In this document: positions 45,701 to 56,905 of the stretch, one piece after another | Layout of the letters: every line of letters begins with the position of its first letter | Numbering within the stretch: position 1 is the stretch's first letter | NCBI GenBank assembly: GCA_040954595.2 | Contig: CM082590.2 | Span: 10,540,001-10,604,000 of the forward strand | Direction: 5' to 3' | Length of the DNA: 64,000 nucleotides | Source of the DNA: Balanoglossus misakiensis | Lineage: Eukaryota > Hemichordata | Made by a program: the position numbers and the translations under genes | The notes under the pieces: generated by a model | The model's input: the letters and a program-made list of their open reading frames with translations, nothing else | Told to the model about the DNA's origin: nothing | Database searches by the model: none

Positions 45701-48700
45701 CCTTTCAAAAACTAACGTCAAGGTGTGTATCTTAATATATGACTGCAGATGATGCAATAAATGATTATCGGCCTTTGCGAAATCTTGTGCAAGTTGGTTA
45801 ATAACCATAGCAACAGTTGTTTGCTAATGATACAAGTCAAACTATGTTTGAAACTAGCATCTAGTAGTTTCAGAGTTTAACAAAAATTGTAACTTTTGTG
45901 CCACTGAACACAATGGGGCATGTGTTGTTATAATTTGCCGTTGGATTCAATTATTACTTCTCAAAGTTTGTTGAAGTGTATTTATCTCATAAAACGTATT
46001 TCTTCTTTTCTTTTAGGCTTTCAGATCATTTGTGTCGAGAAATTTACATATTCTGTCGCGCTACCCTGTTCTCACACTGCAACAAGCCATGAACGAACCC
46101 TCGGACACAATACCAGCCAAGATGGCCACTGATATGATTGACAGTTTGACAGGTGTCAATCAAAAGATGGTTGTGTGGTCCAATAAGCATGAGGAGGAGG
46201 ATCCCTGTGCAATGACTCTTAGTGGCCAATCAGATGTAAGCATGCAAACTAGCTTATCATTTCAAAAAAATCGTCAGCATCTGATACAATCTAACAGAAC
46301 AATATGACGAATCCTACTCTACACCAATTTTACAATTGGAACATGCATGACAATAAAACTTTTCCTGTCAGCTTATTTACGTCAAAACTTACAAAGTAAT
46401 TGTTTTTGTGCTGTTTAATCAGGGGAGCCACTTATGAAGTATTTACAGTACACACACACCAGAGCAAATAGTGGTTTCAAACTGTGATGTAGAACATCAA
46501 AAGCTTCGTGTATCATAAACCCTTTCACCCCCAGTTCCCTCGTTAGAGGTCCAACTTTACCATTGAAAACACTAGATTTGGAATGAACCATGGTGGTGAA
46601 AGGGGTTGATTAAACATGTCACTGAATGCTTCCTTGTCTTTCTTGCAGACTGTGACGTGTGTAGCAGTGGCAGCCGATAACAGTGTCTTTGCGATCGGAA
46701 CACAAGATTGTACTCTTAAGTTATTTGATCTAATCACTGGAAAGGTAAGATACTTGGAGAAATTAAAAGCATACAGTCACCTCTAATTTAAATACATGTA
46801 TGCCAATACATGTATGATTGTTTTCTAATGTTACGTATAGTAGCCATTAAAAGAGACATCTTTTGTAACAAACTAGCACACTCTCCTTTTTTTCCACAGG
46901 AAGTGATGTCATTCACGGGCCACTCAGGCTCAATTTCAGATTGCTGTTTCACGGGGAAAAATAATCTGTGCAGTGCATCATGGGATGGTACTCTGAGTTT
47001 ATGGAGTGTCAAAGATGGCCACAGGTACGCACATACAATTTCCAATACGCCCTCTGCGAAACTCACAGACACGTATGTTCACCGTATACCAGGAATGCGG
47101 TGTTTGAAAATGATGTTCCTAAATAACAACTCTCTGTTTATTACAAGACCCATCACCAGAATATAATGTAGTACACTTCGCACTCACAGTCTTTATAAAC
47201 TGAACAGTGTGCACAATCATTTTTGGTTTTTGCCACAGTGGATGTGCTATAATGATACACACAGCTGCTGCCTGTAATCTTTCTGAGAATTCTCAGTGGA
47301 TTTTTTCAAAAGGTCCTTAACCATTAATCCTACGTGAGCTGCTACTCGATAAATTTTGCTAAGCCTTAAAAAAATCTCACATATGCTTTCAATTTTGTCT
47401 ATTAAACGACCTTGCCTGATACTATATCAAGATAACGCTTATTTGTGACAAAATGGGCAATAATTTAAGAAATACCAGTATAGTCGAAAAACCCTAGTTT
47501 ACAAAAATGTTTATTGTTACGGTCCCTATGCTAATGACATTAACTGACCTGTCTATAAAGGCTTTTTACATATAAATTTCACTGTAGGAAAGTTCTTTGG
47601 CTGGCCACAGGTTTGACTGTTCTCATATTTATATGTTAATTAAAGGAACAGTATTATAGACACCGATGTCTGACATCGTAATGCACGGCCGCTCTCGCGA
47701 TTTTGTGTTTTATTCGTGTTTTATTTTCACTCCCAAAAGTCACAATAAAGTCACATCATTTTGGTTTTGAGGCACTTATTTCTCCATCTTTATTTTTCCC
47801 CCATTTCACAGAATTGCTGTTATGAAAGGCCATACACGCAGAGTCAATTCCTGTTCTGCTAACCTCCAAGGAACAAGCATCGTGTCCGCATCCTGGGATT
47901 GTACAGTCCGTGTATGGAACGCCGCAGATGGCAGACAGATTACGGATATCAGTGGGGACAAACGGCCAGTGAACTGCGTGTCTTTCCATCCGGATGGACA
48001 GAAGATCGTGACGGGGAGCTGGGACACCACCATGAAGATTTGGGACACTTATAATAAAAAGAGACTTGCAGTAAGTTTCTTTTTTTAAATTCTTTCACTG
48101 TAATGACAGTGATGGAGATAATACTAGTCGGCCACCAGTCAAAAGCATGTGAACCGGTTATCATACTTCTATATCAATCAATCAACAATAAGTTTATAGC
48201 ACCAAAATTCAAAACAACAAATTTTGCTTAATGACACTCATGGTTAAGCCACACTGTAAGCCACACTGTAAGTGTATGCTCTTTTGAACATGCGAGTTTT
48301 AAGTTTTCTTTGAAAGTCTCCAGGTTTGTAGATTCCCTGATGTCAAGAGGCAGTGCGTTCCACAGTTTAGGGGCTGCATAAGAGAAAGCACGGCCATAGG
48401 TCTTGTTTTTGTTTCTTGGTGTACAAGCTGGAATGTAGATCACAGTAAACTCTAAAGATTAATGGACAGTGACGTCAAACTTACGTCAGACTGGATCAGA
48501 CCAGCTGTTAGTTCTCTTGCACATCTGTTACAAATCATATCTAGATATCTAGGTGTTTATCCACTCACTGCCTTATCTTTGGGACTTAGTTATTTACTGA
48601 AGCAACAGGTTGCTAGCCAAGTAATACATGTCAATGAAACTTAATAAGTTCCTGAGTTTAGCAAAAATTTGTTTGGTGTTTAACATGATTGGCCATGTGT

Positions 48701-51700
48701 TGTTTGTTCCGTGTCACACGAGATCTCGCAGACTCTCGTAACCGTCTGAAATGTGTCCATTGTTTCATAGGTGCTAAGAGGTCATAAGACAGCAGTCAGA
48801 GACTGTACATTTTCACCCAGCGGAAGACATATCGCGTCCGCCGCTTTGGATGGAGACGTCAAGCTGTGGTCAGCGCAGACAGGATCTCAGGTAAAAAAAA
48901 ACACTGCTTTCCAAATTACTGACCAGTGTGAAAAGTTTTAGCAAGGTCAGTCGAAGATTTTTAATCAGAAAATTAAACTCTGCACTTGGTTACATGTTGA
49001 AGCAAGCGTGGAAGTCCTTTGCCCCAGAGTCTGGAGTGTAAATTTAGATCAGCACTGTGCAAAGTCCTTTTGCTCTGGTACCATGAAAAGGAGCCTAAAA
49101 ATTTCACTTTCATATTAAGTCGAATGTATGATGAATTTCACTACAAGTACAATCAAACCTGTGTAAGAGGCCACTTTTATCCTCTGGTGTTTCTTTTAGG
49201 TTGGAAGCATCAGCGGACATTCTTTGCCGATAAACAAGTTGACATTCTCACCAAGTGGAGACCAACTGATTACCGTCAGTGATGATCACAAAGTCAAGGT
49301 AAGGAAAATGACAGTCATCATCACATCCAATCATATCTTTTGACACAAAGCATGTGATCCACACCCGCCAATCATATCAGTTGGAACTATATACTCATTG
49401 GTGCATCAAAAATACATACAGCCAAAAAATTATGGCACGATCTCTGGTTGTTGATTTTCTACAAACTTTAAATCACCCAGGTATGGTCAGGCCATCTGGG
49501 CCGTTCCATCCAGTGTCTTGGCAATAACAACTTCCCCAGTGCAAACTGCGTCGCTATCGACCCTAGCGGCACACATGTCGTCATTGGTTACCAGGATGAA
49601 TGGACCAGAAAGTTCGACTTGGCAACCGGAGCAGAGCGATGGGCCGTCAAACATCACACCATGAGAGTCAGATGTGCCATCTGGTGTTCGACTGATAATA
49701 CGGAAGAGTCCATGATTATAACTGGATCTGAGGACAGCTCAGTAAAGGTAAAGAGTCCCTGCCTTACAAAGAACATTTTATAAATATCTATAGAATTCTA
49801 AAGCCTATTTTTGTCCATACTCTCGATTGGCTGAGACTGTACCACATGACATAGAAAAAAAACGTGATGCATGTTTGACAGAGTCTATGGCCCATAGTTA
49901 GGGGATATGGCCCACTGGGAACAGATTTTAGGTTCTGCGCATCTCTTCTGCACATGAAAAATTGTTGTCTGGACGCATTCACAATCTCCGAAGAGCAACA
50001 AGCCAACAAGACCAAGCTTACAATTTACAAATGAACAGAGAGCGAAGTGATGTTGGTGATTGGAGAAAGGAATTTGAACACAGCTGAAACCAAAAGAGAT
50101 TCCCAAACAAGTTTTTATAATTTACTTTTTCAGGTTCTATCAGCTGAGAATGGCGATCTTGTGTACACATTGGTCGGTTACAGAAAGCCAGTCATGAGTG
50201 TTAGTTACAATCACAACACAAGACTTATTGCTGCGACTTCGGAAGATACTCTGGTATATCTGTGGAGAATGCCAATGTCATTTGCTGCTGAAGATGATGT
50301 GAGGGAGACAGAGTAAGTATTCACAATTTGATCATGTGAGGGGCATGTGATGATCATGCAGTGTTCATGTGATAAACATTTGTATATCATGTGAATGTTA
50401 GTCGTTTTAAGAGTGTCAGCACACAAGTTTGCATATATCTGAGGATTTAAGAGGGGTACCAAAATATCATAATTATGCCCTGAAGTTAAAGGAAATAACA
50501 GAATACGATTACAGTTGTGTTGGTACATGTATTTATTAGTAATTTTATGATTTATTGTGACAGATTGAAGCCAATTGTGTCTCTGGTAGGCAGTAACAGT
50601 GGATCTGTCAGTTGTTGTTCGTTTAACTCAGACGGGACGAAATTAGTGACGGCCACAAGGGATGCTGTGAGTACACGATCACTGTTATTTAAGAGCAGTA
50701 TACTTTTTCACACTGGCAGACTCAAAATAGTTACTGTAAAACACTTTATTTTCGCGAGCAATAAATTTTCGCGAAATACGCGAGAGCCAAAATAGCGTTA
50801 AAATAAAAAGTAGCGTAAATTGTTTTTGAAGATAACGATGCAGTGAATGAAATAAGAGAACGCGAAAAATAATACTCGCGAAACAGTGGCCTCTCTCGAT
50901 ATCGCGAAAATTCCAACTCGCGAAAATAAAGTATTTTACAGTATATGACACAAGCGCGCTGATTGGATGATACAGGTTCTTTCAAATTGATTAAGAAGCA
51001 TGATATGTTATCCAATGACGCGATGTGTAATCTATAGACAGAAACTGCGTTTTGCCAGGCAACAGTTACACAGTCAATTATTCAGTGTTTCTAATCAAAT
51101 TTATCCCCCCCCCCACTTTGCTTTTATATGTTCTGCAGATGATGATGGTTTGGAGTGTATCATACAGTGATTTGCAAGGCAAGACTGAAATATCACCAGC
51201 CAGGACGTTCCACGCCTGCCACCAAGATTGGATCAATGACTGTGCCTGGTCTGATCTAGGAGATGCTGTGGTAAGTCAATGTGAATCAATGTGAATCAAT
51301 GCCGTCCAATGGAGAAAAATTTATCTAGCAATTTTTGCAAAAACAAGATGCTGTTTTCTCTTTACTTTTCAAAAGAACCCTCACGCACTAAACAATACCT
51401 TAAACTCCAAACTCTATGATACAAAGTAAGTTCTGGAAACACCATCAAACCATGTAACAAAGTAGAAGTTGAACAATGAATGAATATCATGTTATGAAAA
51501 TCATCATAATATTATGGCAATACTTGATGATTTATTTTTTTGACAGGTGACTGCATCAAACGATTTCACACTTAAAGTGTGGGACATGGTTTCTGGTAAA
51601 GAGAAGGTGAAATTGGTTGGACATACAAGTGCTATTAATTCTGTGGCATTCAAGGTGAGGGAGATAGATAGATAGATAGATGGATGGATGGATGGATGGA

Positions 51701-52315
51701 TGGATGGATGGACGGACGGACGGACGGACAGACAGACAGACAGAAAGATAGATAGATAGATAGATAAGATAGATAGACTTCTAGACAGACAGACAGAGAC
51801 AGACAGGCAGCCAGCCAAAACCCGATGAATAGGGCAAAGGGATTAGAGACAGCGGCATATGCTGTGTGTATGACCCCTTTATATAGTTAGTTTGTTACAG
51901 ATGGTACAATGACAAAGAAAATATCACTGCAGTAAAACCTGTCTAACCAAATTTCTGAAGAGATGTAAAAATAAAATTCATTTTGATTGGCAGCATGGTT
52001 GCATTGTTTCTGCTTGTTATGATGGTACGGTCAAAGTGTGGTCACACAAGGGAGCTGAGATCACCACTCTCTCTGGACACAGTGGCAGAGTCAATGGATG
52101 TGACATATTTGTAACAGCACAAAACAATGGTAAGTAGACAGAGTGAGGGGTCTTCACCCCTATGAAGATCTGACAATGGTTGAACCCTAAAGTTTGGATG
52201 GATACATTGGGATCATTGCATTTGGATGAAGGGGTGTGTGTGAAAGGATGTGCTGAAGTTGCATGCATCCTTTGTCAATTTGTGATGATGATGATGATGA
52301 TGGTGGTGGTGATGG

Positions 52316-52358
<43 letters not shown>

Positions 52359-55300
52359 AATGATGATGGTGATGATGATGGTGATGATGATGACGATGAC
52401 GATGATGATGACGATGATATCATATGACAGGTACCAAAGAGACATCGAGCTGGGCAGCAGAGGTTGAGGAGGAAGAGAAGAAAAATGAAGATGCTGATAA
52501 GAAGATCATCAGCTTGGATGATGTTGTCGTGGCAACAGCAAGTGATGATGGAACAGTGAAGATCTGGAAACCATTAGTGGTGAGTGGGAAGCTAATTTTT
52601 GATAACTCACATTATGGAATATTTAAAGGGAAGCACGTCGTCGCGCCGCGGGGGTGTCCCCCTTGATGACAACATGTCCTCCCATACCAGCACAAACCCC
52701 ACTGCAGTTGCCACGACCTACTAGGATCTTCCCTATGAGCGGATGCAACATTTTGTCTCCATTATGAACGGATTAGCATTTTCCATGTGAAAGTATCAGT
52801 ACTTTAGAGAGACAACAAATAACTTTCCTTATGCTAATCATAGTTGGGCTTCATCTGACAAAAACATCTTTTACTTGTTTTCAGGGAAATGAAATAGCCT
52901 CTCTAACTGGGCACACTGATCGTGTTCTTGGTGTTGCCATGACAAGAGATGGCCAACAGATCATCACTACATCAATGGATAAAAGCATCAAACTTTGGTC
53001 TCCAAATGTGAGCCATTTTTTTGTTTATTTTTAAATATACTGGTAATTGTTGAGAGAGAGAGAGAGAGAGATAGGGAGAGAGAAGGGGGGATAGAGACAG
53101 AGAGAGAGGGAGAGATAGCGGATTGTTGGTGTGTCTTGGAAAACGTTTATGGATTATGTTTTGTTATGCGTTATTTGTTATAGACATGCAGCACATTTGC
53201 AAGTCACGATGCTGAGGTAACCTGTGTTGTGTATTCAACTGATGGCAGTATGGTATTATCTGCGAGCAGGTGAGTTTAGAAAGATGTGTAGAAACAAGGT
53301 GTCATGTAATTGATATCTGTGTAGTGTATTGTATTGTAGTGTATTGTAGTGTAGTGTAGTGTAGTGTAGTGTAGTGTAGTGTAGTGTAGTGTAGTGTAGT
53401 GTAGTGTAGTGTAGTGTAGTATTAGTGTGGTGTGGTGTACAGCTGCATCTGTGAACAAGTAATGATTTCTAGGTAGTGGAAGTGTATTCTATGTATTAAT
53501 GTATCATGTATTGCACCATACAGTGTACTATTTGTATTCTACTGTATTATTTGTTTACTTGATAAAACTGTTCAATCTACAATTCAGAAATGGCCATCTA
53601 GTGATCTGGAAATTCACAGGGACAGGGGAAGGTACTTTGTGTGTTCCAGAAAAACTTGTCTCACAAAAGGTAAGTAGAAGCTGTTGTAACCCATGTGAAA
53701 GTTTTTCAAATGCATTGGGACATTTTCAGTGTTGGTTTGAATCTTGTAAAATACAAGTCGATTATCAACCCATGTTTGGGGGTTTTTTTTCGAATGAAAA
53801 GTTGACAAATTGTTTTTGGTGAAACAAGAGGTCCATCATGATCTGCGCAGCACATACCTGTACATTATTATTATTACTATTACAAATAAATCATCATTAT
53901 GAGAGTATTCTCATCCCAGGGCACAAGGGTACCGTATGTTACTTTAACGATGTCTGTTTTCTAAATTCTAGGTTTCTGAGAAGTCCATCAACACGGCAAC
54001 GTTTTTATCACAATCAAAGTTTTTGACCGGAGGAGATGATGGATCAATAACGACTTGGTTGATTGACAGGACAGATATTACTGGAAGAACCATCTGGTTT
54101 ATCAGGTTTGTTGGACCATGAATTCAAATTCTTTGACAAAATTGTTCTATAGCACATATCCTCAAATGTGCTCAAGGCACTTTACAATTATCACCATGGT
54201 CATTGAACCTATACTTTATTTCCATTCAACCCCTTGGGGACAAACAACAGCTCACATGTCCAGCCGTAAGTTCAGCAGAGCGAAACACACACAAATTGCA
54301 ATCTCTGTCTTACCAGGTACCCGTTACTCCTGGTTGGAGAGAAGCAATGAGAAGTAAAGTTCCTAATATTGAAACTAAACCACATAGAAGAAGTATTGAA
54401 AGGAAAGGTGATGATCATTATTTCTATTTTTGCCGACAGGGAAGTCAGTAAGATTGTAGGAAGTGAACCTGTTACAAGTATTGCTATGAATTCCTATCGG
54501 AATGAATTCGCCGTGGCAACCTGGAAACCAGAAGTTGTTACCTACAGCACTACAAATAGCAAGTTCATCCGTGCATTCAAAAGGTATTCATTTGGCCCTA
54601 TCTAAGATCCTTATTTTATCTACTCATCTCACTTCATGCCATCTCCTCTCTTGTTGAATTCCATCTCATATATCTCCCGAACAAGGTGAAATGCACACAC
54701 AATGTTAGATGCGGTATGTTCTTTTACTAGCAGATCCAGTGTTAAGACTCAGAAAGAGGGGAGATAGGGGAGAGAGAGATGTTGATTTTATGTATGCCGA
54801 GAAGTCAGCATAATAGTTATAATATGTGATATTTTTACCTCTTCTTTAGCACACTCCCTGACTGGATTTTAAAAGTCAACTATGCATCGAATTTCTCCAC
54901 CTTAGTTGCTATAGGAACAAACGGACACATGGAATTATTTCAGGTAAGATGTTTATAATTCTTGTCTAACTGTCTACGGCATGTTCTAAAATGCCTGCTC
55001 TTCATCTGGTTAAAAGGAAATCAGCTGTAATTTTTGGCTTTATTTCTATAGTGGCCAGTCAAGAGACTTGCCTAAACTGGTCTTTATAGACAGGTGGCCT
55101 TTATAGACAGGTCAATAAGTGCACTGTTTAAATTGCACAGGAAGTGTAGCAAAGTGATAGAGGTGGCCGCAGTCTTGACTGTACAACCATAGCAAACTGG
55201 AAAATTGAGTGAAAAGTTCAGGTACTTGCAGAAGTCGTTTTAACCTGAATGTTTTATCTTTAATAGAAGACTGGCCGGGAAAATGTCAAAATGGACCAAA

Positions 55301-56302
55301 GTGTGGACTCTGAGAAACCAAAGTGGTTGCACAGTGTGGAGAGTGTGAATCTATCTGATGGTGATCTATCTAGCATTTGTGGAAGTGGTTACGGGTCTGC
55401 TATTATCACTGGAGATTCCAATGGCTGTGTTAGTGTTTATCATCTTGAAGACAAGAGGGTATGCTACCACAAGAAGGTCAGTGGTCATTTGTATTAGACT
55501 GGGGTCTGTGGGCAACAGTGTTTTTGTTAAAGGGCAGTGCCTGGTTAAATATTACCAGGGTTAATCAATACTGTCATGATTATTGGTAGCAGAAGTGTAA
55601 CCAGGGTTCCCAAATTAAATCATTTACTTGCTTCTGAAGTTGTATTATTCAAAATGTCCAGACAAATCAACATGTGCTTGTTTCATTTTTCAGATTCACA
55701 GTGATCAAATCTCAGGCATCGCAGTGTCCAATGGTATCATAGCAACATCATCACATGATTCAACACTCAAAATCTGGAAAAGCAATGATTTCACTCAGGT
55801 AAGTGTTGCCTAAACAAATTTCATGTTTTTCATTTCATGACTATCGGTATATTCCACCGATCAGCATACCAGTAGCAGGTTTTTTTTCACCAGTTGTTAA
55901 ATGAAATTTTGAACAAAAATGCTATAAGTACAAATGAGAGTATAGCAGATATACAATGTTATAGAAAGTTGATGGTATTAGTTTTGTAGGGCTGGGGGTA
56001 TAGATTGCCATTAAATTATTTTTGCGTGACCAAAACGCCAAGCTTGTGAATGTCGCAACAAAAACCACAAACAGTTTTGCAAAGTTTGCCACAAGGCTCT
56101 AGCATTGTTTCCAATACATGGCATGGCATCAATTAGAAGTTTTACAGTATTAATTGTTTTCCTATTGATCTCTCTACAGATTGGCCAATTCTTCTGTCAA
56201 TCACCAGTGACCAGTCTAGCAAGGTCCCCCAAAACTGCCAGTAATAAGTTCATCTGTGGGGATACCTTAGGTAACCTGTATTTCTTACAGTGGCAGGCCT
56301 GA
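32931..56302 (+). CDS. TEP1: Telomerase protein component 1 (TEP1), 50 coding exons
   Basis: The assembled coding sequence is 7983 nt (2660 aa; human TEP1 is 2627 aa), with every exon junction in phase. Domain order is that of TEP1: Ser/Thr/Lys-rich N terminus, TROVE-type RNA-binding module, vWA-like domain, Pro-rich linker, DUF4062, NACHT NTPase, helical part, and a long WD40 C terminus ending [18 protein letters not shown]1 binds telomerase RNA and vault RNA and is a subunit of the vault ribonucleoprotein with MVP and VPARP. The exons are listed in the domain entries that follow. The ATG at 32931 is the first in its exon; a few codons upstream are open, so an earlier start in another exon is not excluded. 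Introns are crowded with MITEs, SINEs and microsatellites, but no frameshift or stop breaks the exons. A polyadenylation signal follows at 56512. Confidence 0.96.
34562..34858 (+). repeat. 31-bp minisatellite starting at a TEP1 splice donor
   Basis: Ten tandem units begin exactly at the donor of exon 3 and each carries 'cttgtgagtatct', the donor context. Copies of the G(T/C)GAGT word fall at 34562, 34592, 34623, 34654, 34685, 34716, 34747, 34778, 34809 and 34840. The second has GC in place of GT. The inner units are almost identical, which implies recent expansion. Confidence 0.93.
35975..36109. repeat. Dispersed 'CAAACCTGTCTATA' family repeat in TEP1 intron 6
   Basis: Made of repeated words 'tctataaaggccact', 'ggccactatagacaggt' and 'cgactgta'. 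Related copies are at 39425-39565, 42245-42335, 43688-43866, 47515-47620, 55045-55183 and 59664-59787. The better copies end in inverted CAGTCAAACCT words, which suggests a non-autonomous DNA element. Confidence 0.7.
36377..36660. repeat. GA-rich microsatellite in TEP1 intron 7
   Basis: Long runs of 'gagaga' and 'gacagaca' begin about 25 bases after the exon 7 donor. The runs give false charged open frames on both strands. Confidence 0.95.
38216..38497 (-). mobile_element. tRNA-derived SINE in TEP1 intron 10
   Basis: On the minus strand the element opens with an A-box-like TAGTCCAGTGGCCAGAGC, then a B-box-like GGTTTGAGCCGCG, and continues into a body ('cattgcttctccccatccag', 'gctgcacatgtgagctgtta'). 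The body alone recurs at 54140-54360. Its end is about 25 bases before the exon 11 acceptor. Confidence 0.75.
39425..39565. repeat. 'CAAACCTGTCTATA' family repeat in TEP1 intron 13
   Basis: Carries 'cctgtctattaaggacagat' and the inverse 'tccttaatagacaggtttca', a variant subfamily. Confidence 0.6.
39791..39885. mobile_element. TTAA-family MITE in TEP1 intron 14
   Basis: The best-kept copy: starts TTAACCCTTTCACCAC, ends GGGTAAAAGGGTTAA, 95 bp. Confidence 0.85.
40418..41729 (+). other. TEP1: TEP1 exons 16-19: DUF4062 domain (residues 922-1141)
   Basis: Exon 15 (40098-40195) is a Pro/Thr linker. Exons 40418-40594, 40752-40994, 41334-41447 and 41606-41729 follow. The domain opens with [18 protein letters not shown] and continues with [31 protein letters not shown] and [14 protein letters not shown], all hallmarks of DUF4062, a TIR/SIR2-like alpha-beta fold placed before the NACHT in TEP1 and NWD1-type proteins. 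Exon 19 gives [12 protein letters not shown] and [18 protein letters not shown], also shared with TEP1. Confidence 0.92.
42245..42335. repeat. 'CAAACCTGTCTATA' family repeat in TEP1 intron 20
   Basis: Starts 'gtcaaacctgtgttaatggccac' in essence and holds repeated 'tatatagtggtcacc' words; truncated. Confidence 0.55.
43025..43185. repeat. Short tandem duplication in TEP1 intron 22
   Basis: Two units of about 70-80 bp share 'ccaaccaat(c/a)agattgcagcat' style words and 'acacatttgc'. They lie directly behind exon 22. Confidence 0.6.
43688..43866. repeat. Full-length 'CAAACCTGTCTATA' family repeat in TEP1 intron 23
   Basis: Opens 'acagttgaacctgtctatag' and closes 'ggccactaacagaggtttga', with internal alternating 'ctatatag' and 'gtggcc' words. 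It is one of the longest copies in the window. Confidence 0.75.
45240..45420. repeat. TCTCTG/GACT microsatellite in TEP1 intron 27
   Basis: Pyrimidine-rich 'tctctctg' runs followed by 'gactgactgact' words, ending about 35 bases before the exon 28 acceptor. Confidence 0.9.
45795..45935. repeat. Dispersed repeat, copy 2 of 3 (TEP1 intron 28)
   Basis: Diverged copy of the element at 170-345: 'accatagcaacag', 'gatacaagtcaaac', 'cagagtttaacaaaaattg', 'ggcatgtgttgtt'. Confidence 0.5.
46517..46608. mobile_element. TTAA-family MITE in TEP1 intron 29
   Basis: Ends AAACCCTTTCACCCCCAG and GGTGGTGAAAGGGGTTGA; orientation is opposite to the intron 14 copy. It ends 40 bases before the exon 30 acceptor. 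Confidence 0.8.
47515..47620. repeat. 'CAAACCTGTCTATA' family repeat in TEP1 intron 31
   Basis: Carries 'cctgtctataaaggct' and ends 'ggctggccacaggtttgact'; partial. Confidence 0.55.
48170..48450 (-). mobile_element. 3' fragment of a non-LTR retrotransposon in TEP1 intron 32
   Basis: The minus-strand frame holds [20 protein letters not shown] and FKENLKL, the same C-terminal region as in the element at 23853-24778, then a stop and a tail of TGAT words. It is a related but distinct lineage, 5'-truncated. Confidence 0.8.
48600..48735. repeat. Dispersed repeat, copy 3 of 3 (TEP1 intron 32)
   Basis: Resembles 170-345: 'gcaacaggttgctagccaag', 'gagtttagcaaaaattt', 'ggccatgtgttgtttgtt', 'cacacgagatctcgc'. 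Confidence 0.5.
50732..50943. mobile_element. MITE with TACTGTAAAACACTTTATTT terminal repeats, copy 2 (TEP1 intron 37)
   Basis: A 212-bp element, complete at both ends: the left end TACTGTAAAACACTTTATTT is mirrored by AAATAAAGTATTTTACAGTA at the right. It is very close to the copy at 378-583. Confidence 0.9.
51655..51815. repeat. GATA/GATG/GACG/GACA compound microsatellite in TEP1 intron 39
   Basis: Starts at the exon 39 donor. Blocks of 'gata', 'gatg', 'gacg' and 'gaca' follow in order, showing stepwise unit mutation. Confidence 0.95.
52284..52424. repeat. GAT microsatellite abutting the exon 41 acceptor of TEP1
   Basis: More than 40 'gat' or 'ggt' triplets run up to the acceptor 'atatcatatgacag' at 52430. 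The usual polypyrimidine tract is absent. Confidence 0.93.
53040..53115. repeat. GA-rich microsatellite in TEP1 intron 42
   Basis: 'gagagagaga' runs with 'gataggga' interruptions. Confidence 0.9.
53325..53425. repeat. GTAGT pentanucleotide microsatellite in TEP1 intron 43
   Basis: About 20 tandem 'gtagt' units. Confidence 0.95.
54140..54362 (-). mobile_element. SINE body copy in TEP1 intron 45
   Basis: Shares 'acctatacttta', 'aacagctcacatgt', 'ttgcaatctctgtc' and 'gagaagcaatgagaagtaaa' with 38216-38400 but lacks the tRNA-like head, so it is truncated. Confidence 0.75.
55045..55183. repeat. 'CAAACCTGTCTATA' family repeat in TEP1 intron 47
   Basis: Opens 'tttctatagtggccagtcaa' and closes 'aggtggccgcagtcttgact'. 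Confidence 0.7.
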
Positions 56303-56511
56303 AGAAAACTATTTTTGTATCATGAGGAAATTTAGTGTCGACTTATTTAAACAACCAAATACTGCAATATCTGTTTTTTGGCCAAGTCGCATCTCATGAG
56401 GCAACCACTCTGTTAAAAACTGTCCGCTCCGAAATCCAACTTTGTTATCTTAATGGGTGATGACATGAGCAACTTAAGTCCCATCATTTTTATTTACTGT
56501 CAGTGTTAACA

Positions 56512-56517
56512 AATAAA
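56512..56517 (+). terminator. Polyadenylation signal candidate for TEP1
   Basis: AATAAA about 210 bp after the TEP1 stop; another stands at 57152-57157. Confidence 0.5.
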
Positions 56518-56609
56518 TAAATTGGTTGCAACCAGAATATGGCTGCATTCATCCAACCACAAATGTTGTGGTCTATGACATGTGCACATGGTTTAGACAG
56601 ACAAGGAAG

Positions 56610-56905
56610 ACTGTATTAGAAATTAGTGTTGGAAAATAGGATATACAACAGTAGATTTCATCTTTTATAATAATACAATTTATGTATAATTTCTCTTGTA
56701 TAATTTCTCTTTTAATTATACAATTTATGTACTATAATTTCTCTTATGTTATAATCATACTGTATTAGAAATTAGTGTTGGAAAATAGGATATACCGGTA
56801 GTAGATTTCATCTTTTATAATTATACAATTTATGTATAATTTCTCTTATAATTATACAATTTATGTACTATAATTTCTCTTATAATCATACAATTTATAT
56901 ATAAT
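56610..56905. repeat. AT-rich tandem duplication behind TEP1
   Basis: Two units of roughly 150 bp, each starting 'gtattagaaattagtgttgg' and then made of 'ataatttctcttat' and 'tacaatttatgta' words. Confidence 0.85.

Larger units (their letters stand above)
41987..46235 (+). other. TEP1: TEP1 exons 20-29: NACHT NTPase and helical region (residues 1142-1703)
   Basis: Exons 41987-42169, 42391-42560, 42862-43012, 43371-43547, 43951-44043, 44378-44510, 44685-44865, 45040-45149, 45454-45722, 46017-46235. Walker A is GKAGSGKS (residues 1192-1199) and Walker B is VLCIDGLD (1282-1289), so nucleotide binding looks intact. Further NACHT words are [20 protein letters not shown] and [11 protein letters not shown]. 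The helical part includes [18 protein letters not shown] and [18 protein letters not shown]. Exon 26 follows a CAGCAG tandem acceptor (44681-44684), so two isoforms differing by one codon's worth of sequence are possible. Confidence 0.92.
46649..56302 (+). other. TEP1: TEP1 exons 30-50: WD40 repeat region (residues 1704-2660)
   Basis: Exons 46649-46744, 46900-47024, 47812-48070, 48771-48890, 49200-49298, 49481-49747, 50134-50312, 50564-50666, 51139-51270, 51547-51654, 51994-52129, 52431-52579, 52885-53007, 53184-53269, 53588-53669, 53972-54105, 54440-54583, 54850-54943, 55267-55476, 55694-55798, 56180-56302. GH...WD-type units are obvious: [86 protein letters not shown] and [13 protein letters not shown]. 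About 20 or more repeats, so two or three propellers, as in TEP1. An acidic insert ([15 protein letters not shown]) sits in exon 41. The last words [14 protein letters not shown]-type match the TEP1 C terminus. Confidence 0.92.
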
